Shown one piece after another: positions 33,268 through 40,979 of a stretch of 64,000 nt of DNA. The translations under genes and the position numbers were made by a program. The notes below the pieces were generated by a model, which was given only the letters and a program-made list of their open reading frames with translations, did no database searches and was not told where the DNA came from. Source of the stretch: CAVPDE01 sp963702565 (lineage in GTDB: Bacteria; Desulfobacterota; DSM-4660; Desulfatiglandales; HGW-15). How positions within the stretch are numbered: the first letter of the stretch is position 1; every line of letters starts with the position of its first letter. The DNA lies in the NCBI GenBank assembly GCA_963702565.1, contig CAVPDE010000005.1:62001-126000 (forward strand), given 5' to 3'.

Positions 33268-34021
33268 GGGAAAGACCGGACACAAGCTCGGAAACATAGG
33301 CCAAGCATTTCCTGATTTCGTGGGGCTTCAACTCAAGGGTCACGGTGCGGCCGTAATCCATCCGACGCAGCGCGTCAAACAATCCCTTGAAGTCGATCAC
33401 CCCTTCCCCCGGAGGGAGATGCAGGTCATCGGTGTGGGAATTCCCTCCGCGGTTGTCGTGGAGATGAACGTGTTGGATTCTTTCCGGGAACTTTTCGATA
33501 AAACCCGCACACCTGTTCTTTTCGCAAAGAAGCTCCCCATGGCCTAGATCGAGGGTCATCATGAGAGCCGGGATCTCATGAAACGCCGGTTCCAGATCCC
33601 TCGCCTCTTCACTCAGGTTCTCGATGCAGACCGTGATCGGATACTCCGCCGCTTTCTCCACCATTCTCCTGAGGATATCCAGTTTTGAATCAAGCGCATT
33701 CTTCTGGACAAAACGACGGTCCAGCCAGAGATGAATGGTCAGGAGTCGCATGGAGAGGCTGTGCATGACCGGGAAGAGTTCGAGGACCTTCGGAAGATAC
33801 ACGCCGTTGAGCGCTTCCACGTCGTTGGGATCGCCTTCTTTTGGCCCATGGCAGAGGTAGTAGAGCCCGAATTTCTTTTGCAACGACTCGTAGACAGGGA
33901 CAAGGGGCAGGAACTTGGAGGGATTGCCAATGGGAATCTCGGCAAATCGGAGTCCCAGGTCATAGAGGCTTGCAACATCTTCAGGGCTTCTTGCGGTGCC
34001 GCCGAGATCGATGTTATTCAT
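33248..34021 (-). CDS. sugar phosphate isomerase/epimerase-type TIM barrel protein
   Basis: A 257-residue AP-endonuclease-2-like barrel. Metal-site segments include TVCIENLSEEARDLEPAF (Glu), MTLDLGHGELLC (Asp, His), IQHVHLHDNRGG (His) and VTLELKPHE (Glu), which match xylose-isomerase-like enzymes. The substrate is unknown; endonuclease activity is less likely. The start overlaps the aminopeptidase stop by ATGA. Confidence 0.8.
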   Translation of the reverse strand: MNNIDLGGTARSPEDVASLYDLGLRFAEIPIGNPSKFLPLVPVYESLQKKFGLYYLCHGPKEGDPNDVEALNGVYLPKVLELFPVMHSLSMRLLTIHLWLDRRFVQKNALDSKLDILRRMVEKAAEYPITVCIENLSEEARDLEPAFHEIPALMMTLDLGHGELLCEKNRCAGFIEKFPERIQHVHLHDNRGGNSHTDDLHLPPGEGVIDFKGLFDALRRMDYGRTVTLELKPHEIRKCLAYVSELVSGLSHGVPSR

Positions 34022-35220
34022 AAAGCAAACATTCCCTTTTCGTAAATCACCGCTTTCCTGCCCCCCCCCAGATACGCAGTCACTCTCTTATCCTCTGTGT
34101 TTACCAGGTCCCAGTGAAGAGCAGAGTCATTGAAGCCCAGTCTCTTTTTCCTGTCTTTGGTGAGCGAAGAGACGTCGCCGGCATAGGTGTCGGAATAGGA
34201 AGAGCCGAGAGCAAGATGGCAGTTTCCGTGGTCGCCCCCGTAGTTTTCATCAAAAAGGGTATTGGCCATGAAGCGGTCTATTCTTGAGAATCTTTTGTCT
34301 GTAAGGGAAAACTCCCCTACCCTTGCGGCTCCAGGGTCCAGAGCCACCTGCTTGGCCAGGAAACTCTCCCCTTCGGCAGCTTCTGATTTGACCACTTTTC
34401 CCTTTTCAAAGATGAGCTTCACGCTTTCCACGTAGTTTCCGTTTCGGTAGGAAGGCTGATCCGCATAATACATCCCTTTTGTGCCCCGCCAGTCCGGAGA
34501 GAGAAAGATCTCGAAACTCGGAATATTGTGACCCGTGATGCCCACCCACCTTCTTCTTTCTCCGGGAGTGATTTGCAGATCCGTATGATCGGATTCCACG
34601 TGGAGCCGCTCGATCGTCATGCGGTTCAGCCACCTTTTGATCTCCAGAGCGTTCCGGTAGGTTTTCTCCCACGCCGCAACAGGGTCTCTCCGGTCCAGGT
34701 AGCAAGCCTTGATGACCTGATCGGCGTAGCGAGCCATGGGGAGTTTTGCCTGTTTTGCCAATTCAGCGGTGGGAAAAAGGCAGAGGGTCCAGCTGAACTT
34801 GCCGATTTCTTCTCTCCGATCCAGAATGTCTTTAAGGGATTTCCTTGCCACGGCGGCTTTGCCGATTTTCTTCGAATCCACGTCTGCAAGGTGAGTCAGC
34901 GAATCAGGAGCATGAAGGTAAATGCCCCCGTTGAGTTTCTGGTAAAGCTCCTTTTCGCCGGGCGGTTGAAACACGAGCTGTCTTTGGTTCGCTTTCCCAT
35001 AGAACTGTTTTTCCATTCTCGAGGTCATGCCCACACGAAGAACCGGGTTCATGCCCGCATCGAGCAAGCGTGCCTGAAGCGCTTCGGCAAGTCTCAAAGC
35101 CGGCAGTTCATAGCGGATCATGATCACTTCATTTCTTCTGCTCGGCCCTTTTCTGGCCTTCTTCAAAGCCCACAGAAGCACATCGCAGTATTTCTTAACC
35201 GTTTTCTCGCTAAACGCCAT
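34018..35220 (-). CDS. M29-family aminopeptidase
   Basis: A 400-residue cytoplasmic metallo-aminopeptidase of the thermophilic type (AmpS/PepS). Family marks are VMIRYELPALRLAEALQ near the N-terminus, NIPSFEIFLSPDWRGTKGMYY, GEFSLTDKRFSRID, and the metal-ligand rich ENYGGDHGNCHLALGSSY and NDSALHWDLV. ATG at 35220 follows GGAGAG by 6 bases; the frame also has TTG at 35232. It is the first gene of a four-gene overlapping set ending with dinB. Confidence 0.88.
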   Translation of the reverse strand: MAFSEKTVKKYCDVLLWALKKARKGPSRRNEVIMIRYELPALRLAEALQARLLDAGMNPVLRVGMTSRMEKQFYGKANQRQLVFQPPGEKELYQKLNGGIYLHAPDSLTHLADVDSKKIGKAAVARKSLKDILDRREEIGKFSWTLCLFPTAELAKQAKLPMARYADQVIKACYLDRRDPVAAWEKTYRNALEIKRWLNRMTIERLHVESDHTDLQITPGERRRWVGITGHNIPSFEIFLSPDWRGTKGMYYADQPSYRNGNYVESVKLIFEKGKVVKSEAAEGESFLAKQVALDPGAARVGEFSLTDKRFSRIDRFMANTLFDENYGGDHGNCHLALGSSYSDTYAGDVSSLTKDRKKRLGFNDSALHWDLVNTEDKRVTAYLGGGRKAVIYEKGMFAL

Positions 35221-35254
35221 GGTGCTCTCCAAAGTTCCCTCGTCGCCTCTGCTG

Positions 35255-35300
35255 TCATTCTCGCGAAAGCGGGAATCCAGTATTTTCCTGACAGGACCCT
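35255..35300. repeat. CTCGCGAAAGCGGGAATCC-type intergenic repeat
   Basis: The stretch TCATTCTCGCGAAAGCGGGA with the following AATCCAGTATTTTC belongs to a very common bacterial intergenic palindrome. GAATCCAGTATTTTC recurs at 37779-37794. Confidence 0.55.
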
Positions 35301-35343
35301 CCTGTGCAGGAATCGCGACGTGATTGTGTTTTTCAGTAGCCTG

Positions 35344-35835
35344 TCACGATTTATGGTTCAGTCTGGGCAACTGAATTTCTTTATCGCCGTAACTTTCGAA
35401 CAAGCGGACGTGCCGTTCTTCTTCCTCGATGATCTCCTTGAGTTCGCGGCGCGCTTCGCCATCGGTCATGAAAGACCCGACCATCTCATAGAAAAGAATG
35501 GTATCCTTTTCGAACTCTATGGCGAGAGCCACGAGTTCGTCCACGTTCCTGATCTTTGAAACATCCGTATCTTTAAGGGAGAAGGTCTGGTTTCCCAGGA
35601 TGTCCTTCAGCATTTCGGTGCCCATTTCATCCAGGAAGGGATTCTCTCTCTTCTGTTTCACGGCATCCATTCTTTTCGCGAAAAACTCTACATGTTTAAC
35701 TTCTTCTTCAGCGAGCTGTTTCAGCATGTCGGCGATGGGCCCACTCCATGCCTGTTTCAAAGCATCCCGATAGAACTTCTCCCCGTTTTTTTCCATCCGG
35801 ATCCCCAGATCATAGACCTCGACAAGTGAGAACAT
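35344..35835 (-). CDS. ferritin-like diiron protein (rubrerythrin-type)
   Basis: A 163-residue four-helix protein. The diiron ligands are spaced as in rubrerythrin-like domains: Glu in MEKNGEKFYRDAL, EEEVKHVEFF, AIEFEKDTILFYE and EEEERHVRLFE. There is no C-terminal rubredoxin domain. Such proteins often handle peroxide or iron in anaerobes. AGGAGG precedes the ATG. It stands alone, with a repeat between it and the aminopeptidase gene. Confidence 0.85.
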   Translation of the reverse strand: MFSLVEVYDLGIRMEKNGEKFYRDALKQAWSGPIADMLKQLAEEEVKHVEFFAKRMDAVKQKRENPFLDEMGTEMLKDILGNQTFSLKDTDVSKIRNVDELVALAIEFEKDTILFYEMVGSFMTDGEARRELKEIIEEEERHVRLFESYGDKEIQLPRLNHKS

Positions 35836-35987
35836 AGCTGATCGCCTCCTGTCCCTTGCTGCCCGTGAATATATCAGAAGCTCTCTTCTTTACCAAGAGG
35901 ATTCAGGACGTCTCCATTGCCCAGCGCTTGACAAGTACCTCTTCCCCCTTATTTTTTTACTATGTCTGACGGAATCCCTCCTGAGCG

Positions 35988-36056
35988 TCTTGTCTCCCCT
36001 CCCCTGGCGGCTAGTCCGCCTCTGGAGGAGAGGGGACAAAGGGGTGGGGGAGATTA
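35988..36056. repeat. C/G-rich palindromic repeat before the MBL gene
   Basis: TTGTCTCCCCTCCCCTGGCG is followed by a near-complementary CCGCCTCTGGAGGAGAGGGG with ACAAA, making a long hairpin. It adds a false 37-residue extension to the downstream reading frame. It resembles the element at 20722-20840. Confidence 0.6.
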
Positions 36057-36072
36057 TAAGGAGATCAGAAAA

Positions 36073-36657
36073 GTGCTTAGAAAACTCGTTGTCGGTCCTT
36101 ATCAGACCAACTGCTATATCCTGGGATGCAAGCAGACGAACCAGGGATTGGTTATCGACCCGGGAGATGAAGTGCTTCGCATCGTCAAGGAAATAACACA
36201 ATCCGGCCTCACCATAGCGAATATCGCGATCACCCATGGCCATATCGACCACGTGGGTGGTGTTTCAGAGCTGAAACGAATCACAAAGGCCCCGGTTTTG
36301 ATTCACCGCTTCGATGCCGCGGCACTCCGCGTGAAGCCCGATGGCTTTTTGGAAGAGGGACAGGTCCTGCAGGTGGGGAGTTACAGCCTCTCTGTCCTTC
36401 ACACGCCCGGGCATTCAGCCGGTGGCGTGTGCCTCCATGCTTCTGGAGTCGTATTTACCGGAGATACCTTGTTTGCAGGTTCGGTAGGCCGTACCGATTT
36501 TCCTGGCGGGAGCCATGAATTGCTTGTAGAAGGAGTGAGGCGGAAGATCTTCCCCCTGGGAGATGACCTGCGCATCTATCCGGGGCATGGCCCTGAGAGT
36601 ACGATCGGCAGAGAACGCCAGACCAATCCCTTCTTCCGCCTAGCTCGATACGCATAG
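36073..36657 (+). CDS. MBL-fold hydrolase (glyoxalase II-like)
   Basis: A 194-residue metallo-beta-lactamase-fold enzyme. It has ITHGHIDHVGG (HxHxDH), HTPGHSAGGVC, FTGDTLFAGSVGRTDFPGG and the C-terminal YPGHGPEST, as in small GloB-like thioester hydrolases. GTG at 36073 is the start because AAGGAG lies 8 bases before it; the longer open frame runs back through a repeat. The natural substrate is uncertain. Confidence 0.85.
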   Translation: MLRKLVVGPYQTNCYILGCKQTNQGLVIDPGDEVLRIVKEITQSGLTIANIAITHGHIDHVGGVSELKRITKAPVLIHRFDAAALRVKPDGFLEEGQVLQVGSYSLSVLHTPGHSAGGVCLHASGVVFTGDTLFAGSVGRTDFPGGSHELLVEGVRRKIFPLGDDLRIYPGHGPESTIGRERQTNPFFRLARYA

Positions 36658-36689
36658 AAGTTCCTTTGCTGTCGGCTAACGCCTCCAGC

Positions 36690-36795
36690 TACAGGGACAA
36701 AGGCACAAAGTGGCAAAGGGACAAAGTCACATTGGTTTGTCAGATGTTTTCTGCTCTGTGCCTATGTGCCTTTGCACCTTTGTGCCTATATCGTG
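36690..36795. repeat. word-repeat palindrome (GGCACAAAG / CTTTGTGCC type)
   Basis: The left arm repeats words such as GGGACAAAGGCACAAAG and the right arm is its complement (TGTGCCTTTGCACCTTTGTG), with about 45 bases between. A second close copy is at 60478-60582. It lies between the MBL and sirtuin genes. Confidence 0.65.
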
Positions 36796-36867
36796 ATGCA
36801 GAATCGAGAGTGAAAGAATCACCCAAAGACACGGGCATTTCCTATTCCTGGAGGAGGAGAATAATCG

Positions 36868-37641
36868 ATGGCTGACGAACTGATCCAGCGCGGCATCGAA
36901 CTGATTCAGACAAGCAGGAAGATCCTGATTTTCGTAGGAGCCGGTCTGAGCACAGAGTCCGGCATTCCGGACTTCAGGAGCCCGGGCGGTGTGTGGGACA
37001 AGTACGATCCTTCCGACTTCTACTTCGATAGGATCGTCTCCAGCGAGAGCGCCAGGGAAAAGTACTGGCAAATGAGCACCGAGTTCTGGGACACCATGAA
37101 AGACGCCATGCCCAGCCGGGGCCACTTCGCTATCCTGAAACTCGAAGCCATGGGCAGGCTGACCGGCATTGTGACTCAGAACATTGACAACCTGCACCAC
37201 AAAACCGGAAACGCCCCTGAAAACATTATCGAGATCCATGGGAACGCCTTTACTGTTTCGTGCTTGAGTTGCCGAAAGAAGTACGACCGCGCTTTGATTC
37301 AGGAGAGACTCCAGTCAGGGGTGAAGGTTCCTTACTGTGACGACTGCTCCGGAATACTCAAACCGGATACGGTTTCCTTCGGCCAATCCATGCCTGAAGA
37401 CAAAATGGCTAAGGCCTACCGGCTAGCCGAAGAGTGCGATCTCTGCATTGTTCTCGGCTCGTCTCTTGTCGTCTATCCTGCCGCGTACATCCCCATGCAT
37501 GCGGTTGAAAAGGGCGCCAAGCTTATGATCATCAACAGGGATGGAACCGGTCTGGATTCGAAAGCGACTCTGGTCGTTCACGATTCCATCGGGAAGGTGT
37601 TCGGGGAAATGGTGGATCGTCTCGCCACCCTCCCCCACTGA
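36868..37641 (+). CDS. Sir2-family NAD-dependent protein deacylase
   Basis: A 257-residue sirtuin. NAD-binding motif GAGLSTESGIPDFRSPGG, TQNIDNLH, catalytic His in IEIHGN, and a zinc ribbon with CLSC and CDDC are all intact; GSSLVVYPA ends the Rossmann fold. It likely removes acyl groups from lysines, for example on acetyl-CoA synthetases. Good ribosome site GGAGGAG is upstream. A second sirtuin is at 60597-61349. Confidence 0.93.
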   Translation: MADELIQRGIELIQTSRKILIFVGAGLSTESGIPDFRSPGGVWDKYDPSDFYFDRIVSSESAREKYWQMSTEFWDTMKDAMPSRGHFAILKLEAMGRLTGIVTQNIDNLHHKTGNAPENIIEIHGNAFTVSCLSCRKKYDRALIQERLQSGVKVPYCDDCSGILKPDTVSFGQSMPEDKMAKAYRLAEECDLCIVLGSSLVVYPAAYIPMHAVEKGAKLMIINRDGTGLDSKATLVVHDSIGKVFGEMVDRLATLPH

Positions 37642-37647
37642 GCCCTG

Positions 37648-37676
37648 ATCCGGTAGGGCTTATTACCGGATTTTTC
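37648..37676 (+). terminator. terminator of the first sirtuin gene
   Basis: ATCCGGTA (37648-37655) pairs with TACCGGAT (37664-37671), 8-base loop, followed by TTTTC. It starts 7 bases after the stop codon. Confidence 0.8.
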
Positions 37677-37807
37677 TGTTGCAATAAGAACCCCTTGCAT
37701 CTATTTTATGTCCCCAAAATTGACGACCGACACGCTCGGGACCCTGAGGGTCTCGAAGGGCTTGTCGAACGGGCCGGAATCCAGTATTTTCTAATCATTA
37801 ATAAAAT

Positions 37808-37867
37808 CCTCCGGACCCAGGAAAACCCGCTCAGACGGGAAGGACGGGGGTCCGAAAACTTGGGAGG
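37808..37867 (+). promoter_or_regulatory. structured leader before asd
   Basis: Nested pairings lie just before asd: CCTCC (37808-37812) with GGAGG (37863-37867), CGGACCC (37812-37818) with GGGTCCG (37848-37854), and CCCG (37826-37829) with CGGG (37836-37839). The purine-rich internal loop is large. The outermost 3' strand GGAGG is also a possible ribosome site for asd, so the fold could control initiation. It matches no riboswitch class I know. Confidence 0.4.
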
Positions 37868-37878
37868 CTGAGGGAGCA

Positions 37879-38994
37879 ATGCTCAGAATAGGATTTGTGG
37901 GTTGGAGAGGCATGGTTGGCTCTGTTCTCATGGAACGGATGCTGGCGGAGAAGGATTTCAAAGGTTATGAGCCGGTTTTTTTCACGACTTCGAGCGTGGG
38001 TGGAAAGGGTCCGGATGTAGGGCTCGACATACCGCCTCTTAAGGATGCCTTTGACCTCAATCTTCTTTCCTCGCTCGATATCGCGGTCACCTGCCAGGGA
38101 GGCGATTACACTCAGAAGGTCTACCCTGAACTGCGGAAGAAAGGGTGGAGAGGCTACTGGGTGGACGCAGCCTCCACGTTGCGCATGGAAAAAGACAGCA
38201 TCATCGTGCTCGATCCCGTGAACCGGAAGGTCATTGACGAAGGACTGAGAGGAGGGATCAAAACCTATGTGGGTGGGAATTGCACGGTGAGCCTCATGCT
38301 CATGGCGGTTTCCGGTCTGTTTGCCGCAGGTCACGTGGAATGGATTTCTTCCATGACCTACCAGGCGGCTTCAGGCGCCGGCGCAAACCATATGAGGGAA
38401 CTGATCGCGCAGATGGCTTCTCTTGGCTACACCGCAAAAGATCTGTTGGCCAATCCGACTTCAACTGCTCTTGAGATTGACGGCCTGATTACCGGCGAAC
38501 TTCGAGGAGCTTCTCTTCCTGTTCAGTATTTCGGAGTCCCTCTCGCAGGGAGCCTGATCCCGTGGATCGACAGAGCGGTAGAAAACGGCCAGACCCGCGA
38601 GGAATGGAAAGGTTTTGTAGAAGCCAACAAGATCCTGGGGACCAGGAAGCCGATTCCTGTGGACGGAATCTGCGTGCGGGTGGGAGCCATGCGCTGCCAC
38701 AGCCAGGGCCTCACGATCAAGCTCAACAAGGATGTGCCCCTGGAGGAAATCATCGATCTCATCGAAATGGGCAATGACTGGGTCAAGGTCATTCCCAATG
38801 ACAAGGAGAGCACGATCAAGCACCTGACCCCTGCGGCGGTGAGCGGAACCCTCACGGTACCGATCGGCCGAATCCACAAAATGATGATGGGGCCGGACTA
38901 TGTGACCGCGTTTACCTGCGGCGACCAGCTCCTTTGGGGCGCTGCAGAGCCGATCCGACGGATTCTGAACATCATCATCGAGCATCTCTCTTAG
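37879..38994 (+). CDS. asd: aspartate-semialdehyde dehydrogenase
   Basis: A 371-residue NADP-dependent enzyme of the lysine/threonine/methionine pathway, of the Gram-negative long type. It has the Rossmann start GFVGWRGMVGSVLMERM, active-site Cys135 in GGNCTVSLM, and the gap region ASGAGANHMRELIAQM. The later segment RVGAMRCHSQGLTIKL holds the catalytic His. It stands alone between two terminators with a structured leader. Confidence 0.95.
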   Translation: MLRIGFVGWRGMVGSVLMERMLAEKDFKGYEPVFFTTSSVGGKGPDVGLDIPPLKDAFDLNLLSSLDIAVTCQGGDYTQKVYPELRKKGWRGYWVDAASTLRMEKDSIIVLDPVNRKVIDEGLRGGIKTYVGGNCTVSLMLMAVSGLFAAGHVEWISSMTYQAASGAGANHMRELIAQMASLGYTAKDLLANPTSTALEIDGLITGELRGASLPVQYFGVPLAGSLIPWIDRAVENGQTREEWKGFVEANKILGTRKPIPVDGICVRVGAMRCHSQGLTIKLNKDVPLEEIIDLIEMGNDWVKVIPNDKESTIKHLTPAAVSGTLTVPIGRIHKMMMGPDYVTAFTCGDQLLWGAAEPIRRILNIIIEHLS

Positions 38995-39059
38995 AATTAT
39001 CACCCAACTTCTTTCTGCGCCATCTGCATGAGCCCGCAAACAAGAGTTTCAGGACAACC

Positions 39060-39101
39060 CCTTTTCATTTGTCCCGCTGAAGAGCGGGGCAAATGAAAAG
39101 G
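39060..39101 (+). terminator. long hairpin after asd
   Basis: CCTTTTCATTTG (39060-39071) pairs with CAAATGAAAAGG (39090-39101), extended by CCCGCT/AGCGGG to a 4-base loop. The stem is strong, though the T-run after it is short (CTTTCC). Confidence 0.65.
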
Positions 39102-39149
39102 CTTTCCTCCGTGCCTTCCGTGCCTGTGGTGAGTCTGTCGTGAAACCGA

Positions 39150-39178
39150 TTGACATGTGCTCCGGCGATCACTAATAT
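39150..39178 (+). promoter_or_regulatory. promoter of tRNA-Sec
   Basis: TTGACA (39150-39155), 17-base spacer, TAATAT (39173-39178). The predicted start of transcription falls at about the first base of the tRNA, so very little 5' trimming would be needed. Confidence 0.65.
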
Positions 39179-39185
39179 TGCTCGC

Positions 39186-39282
39186 GGAAGTGGAAAGCTC
39201 ACTGGTGGGGCTCCCGGACTTCAAATCCGGTGTAACGGGCTAAAACCTGTTAGGTGGGTTCGATTCCCATGCACTTCCGCCA
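39186..39282 (+). tRNA. selC: tRNA-Sec (anticodon TCA)
   Basis: A 97-base tRNA from GGAAGTGG to CACTTCCGCCA with encoded CCA. The long acceptor stem, the anticodon TCA in CGGACTTCAAATCCGG, a long variable arm (GTAACGGGCTAAAACCTGTTA) and the T arm GGGTTCGATTCCC are all as expected for the selenocysteine tRNA. It shows the genome decodes UGA as Sec, which supports the selenoprotein reading of mvhD. No selA, selB or selD gene is in the window. Confidence 0.97.
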
Positions 39283-39292
39283 AACAAAATTC

Positions 39293-39324
39293 AAGGGGAT
39301 ACCCTTTGCGGGCTATCCCCTTTT
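39293..39324 (+). terminator. terminator of tRNA-Sec
   Basis: AAGGGGATA pairs with TATCCCCTT around CCCTTTGCGGGC, followed by TTCG. A related perfect palindrome (AAAGGGGATAACC) is at 40663-40700. Confidence 0.8.
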
Positions 39325-39491
39325 CGTCGCGGCTGCTTACCCGATCGGGCCAGCTCCAATAGATTTCCTAAGCTATCAATGCTAAAGTTGAACTGCTGGC
39401 AAAAGTGTTTAGTTTATTGTCAGCAAACATGGGCACGCTTCTTAGAGGAGTGGAATCCTGTGAGAAAACGAAAAAAAGGAGATGATCCTGT

Positions 39492-39674
39492 ATGAACTCA
39501 ATCAAGACTTTGATCGTTCTGTTCAGTCTAGCCTTGCTTGTAAGTATGAACGCTTGTGAAACTACTCCCAAGTCGCAGTCGGGATCTTCAGCCCAGACGT
39601 ACGGTGTCAAAGGCGGTATATCACGGGGAGGGAATTCCTCCGGCGTCCCGTGGGATGCCTATTGGGCACCATAA
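39492..39674 (+). CDS. small putative lipoprotein
   Basis: A 60-residue product with a signal peptide (IKTLIVLFSLALLVSMNAC) and a lipobox-like SMNAC, giving a mature chain of about 40 residues rich in Ser, Gly and Thr. AAGGAG lies about 10 bases before the ATG. No family recognised. It may be a short entericidin-like or orphan lipoprotein. Confidence 0.6.
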   Translation: MNSIKTLIVLFSLALLVSMNACETTPKSQSGSSAQTYGVKGGISRGGNSSGVPWDAYWAP

Positions 39675-39819
39675 TTGTCGACTTGACTTTTCAGGACAAG
39701 CCCCAACCTAGGCCCCGGCCCCGATCCGGCCACCCCGGAAGGCGATGTTCATTTGCTGCGACATCGTGTGGCAGAGGGACGCTGTGCCGAAATCAGCCCC
39801 TTTCACGCCCCCACAACCG

Positions 39820-40086
39820 TCATTCCGTGCCAACTTCAGCTGCCTCAACCCTTTCGAGCCGTTCTATGCTACGTCTAAGCCCGTTAATTTCGTGCGCCGC
39901 CTGAAACAGGCACCAGAAGTTCCATACTGCGGAAACCAGCAGCCAGATGCAGGAGAAGAACCACTTATTTTCATATAACTCGCTCGCGATAACAAACAGT
40001 CCAAAGTTGAGTACCAACGCCAAGACACCACTAATTCCCTTCAGTCCCCATAGCCCTTCAACCTTTATCTGTTCAAGAAACCTCAT
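39820..40086 (-). CDS. small two-helix membrane protein
   Basis: An 88-residue protein with two hydrophobic segments (ISGVLALVLNFGLFVIA and FFSCIWLLVSAVWNFWCLF) and a C-terminal charged helix INGLRRSIERLERVEAAE that could be a short coiled coil. ATG at 40086 has GGAAGGGG 6 bases upstream; the frame also opens at 40110. No family recognised. Confidence 0.55.
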   Translation of the reverse strand: MRFLEQIKVEGLWGLKGISGVLALVLNFGLFVIASELYENKWFFSCIWLLVSAVWNFWCLFQAAHEINGLRRSIERLERVEAAEVGTE

Positions 40087-40236
40087 GCTTTTCCCCTTCC
40101 AATAACCCATTGTACGGTGTTGCCCTTTAAATCCGTCACCTCACCCGTTTGGTCTTTGATCTTTCAAAGGTGTGCAACAGTTCCCTCGCAATGTCACGCC
40201 CCATGAATGAAACCGATCTTCGACTGGTTCAGAAGC

Positions 40237-40392
40237 CTAGCCCGTGAACCATTTCTTTGTCCCCTTTTTCCGCAGATAATCTTCCACAGCCTTGATGATA
40301 AGGTCTTTCAGGGTGATCCCTTCTAAAGCTGCCTTGGCCTTTGCCTCTCTGTGAACGTTGTCTGGAAAATCTCTCAGGTTGACGGTTGCCAT
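40237..40392 (-). CDS. ribbon-helix-helix antitoxin-like protein
   Basis: A 51-residue protein, ATG at 40392 with a near-perfect GGAGGTGAT. It begins MATVNLRDFPDNVHREAKAK and continues AALEGITLKDLIIKAVEDYL, the plan of Arc/CopG-type RHH antitoxins: a short DNA-contact strand then two helices. An inverted repeat overlaps its promoter, which fits autoregulation. No toxin gene (PIN, RelE or similar) is found on either side, so it looks orphaned. Confidence 0.78.
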   Translation of the reverse strand: MATVNLRDFPDNVHREAKAKAALEGITLKDLIIKAVEDYLRKKGTKKWFTG

Positions 40393-40414
40393 ACATCACC
40401 TCCATATGTGGTTT

Positions 40415-40449
40415 TGATACAAAGGTATCATTCGTGTCATAGGTGTCAA
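40415..40449 (-). promoter_or_regulatory. promoter and palindromic operator of the RHH gene
   Basis: On the minus strand TTGACA (40444-40449) is followed after 16 bases by TACCTT (40422-40427). The palindrome TGATAC-AAAG-GTATCA (40415-40430) covers the -10 region, an ideal place for an RHH repressor. It lies about 23 bases upstream of the ATG. Confidence 0.65.
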
Positions 40450-40546
40450 GCCCTGTTATCGGACTCCTGTCCTTTCCTCTGTTGGCCTTTTTCGAGGTGC
40501 AAACCCTACCCCCCAGAGTAAGGTTTTACCCTATTGCCTAGTGAGG

Positions 40547-40578
40547 CAAAAAGGTTCTTTCAGCAGGTCACGAACCTT
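40547..40578 (-). terminator. minus-strand terminator
   Basis: Minus-strand reading gives AAGGTTC ... GAACCTT followed by TTTGCC. It may end transcription of the small membrane protein gene at 40767-40931 before the RHH promoter. Confidence 0.5.
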
Positions 40579-40662
40579 CCCACCCCCACAGCACACTTCG
40601 AGGTACTCGTCAGTCAAGATTTGGCGAGAGATTTTGTTTCCCGGGCCCTTCTCCCAAGAAAC

Positions 40663-40700
40663 TTCAAAGGGGATAACCCCCACAGGTTATCCCCTTTGAA
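40663..40700. repeat. perfect 16-bp-arm palindrome
   Basis: TTCAAAGGGGATAACC (40663-40678) and its exact complement (40685-40700) flank CCCACA. There is no T-run on either side. It resembles the terminator of tRNA-Sec. The rest of 40450-40766 shows no convincing gene. Confidence 0.7.
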
Positions 40701-40766
40701 AATGGTGCTTACGGTCACACTCCTTGGCTTAGAAGCCTAGCGTGTGAAGATCCTGCAGTCTCGCTC

Positions 40767-40931
40767 TCATGCATGATTCGCAAAAAGGAGATATCCCTTT
40801 ATAAGAATTGCTACGACCACAGGTGCCAGCACGATACCCCAATCCCACGTTATGAGCTTTTTGACTTTTAGGAAGACAAGAACCGCTGCCAATGTCATCC
40901 AAATATTAAAGACCACATCAAACGCCGACAT
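40767..40931 (-). CDS. small two-helix membrane protein
   Basis: A 54-residue protein, ATG at 40931 with GAGGGGG 4 bases upstream. Two hydrophobic segments (FNIWMTLAAVLVFLKV and WGIVLAPVVVAILIKGYLLF) are joined by KKLITWD. No family is recognised. It lies 48 bases after the old yellow enzyme gene and could share its transcript. Confidence 0.55.
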   Translation of the reverse strand: MSAFDVVFNIWMTLAAVLVFLKVKKLITWDWGIVLAPVVVAILIKGYLLFANHA

Positions 40932-40979
40932 AGTCCCCCTCACTTTGTAGGACGTTCCTGTTGAAGCCATACCTTAGGG

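Noticed and set aside
35962..36072. N-terminal extension of the MBL hydrolase
   Set aside because: It translates a C/G-rich palindromic repeat; GTG 36073 has AAGGAG at the right distance.
40534..40740. 68-residue plus-strand frame
   Set aside because: It reads through a minus-strand terminator and a perfect palindrome, and has no ribosome site.
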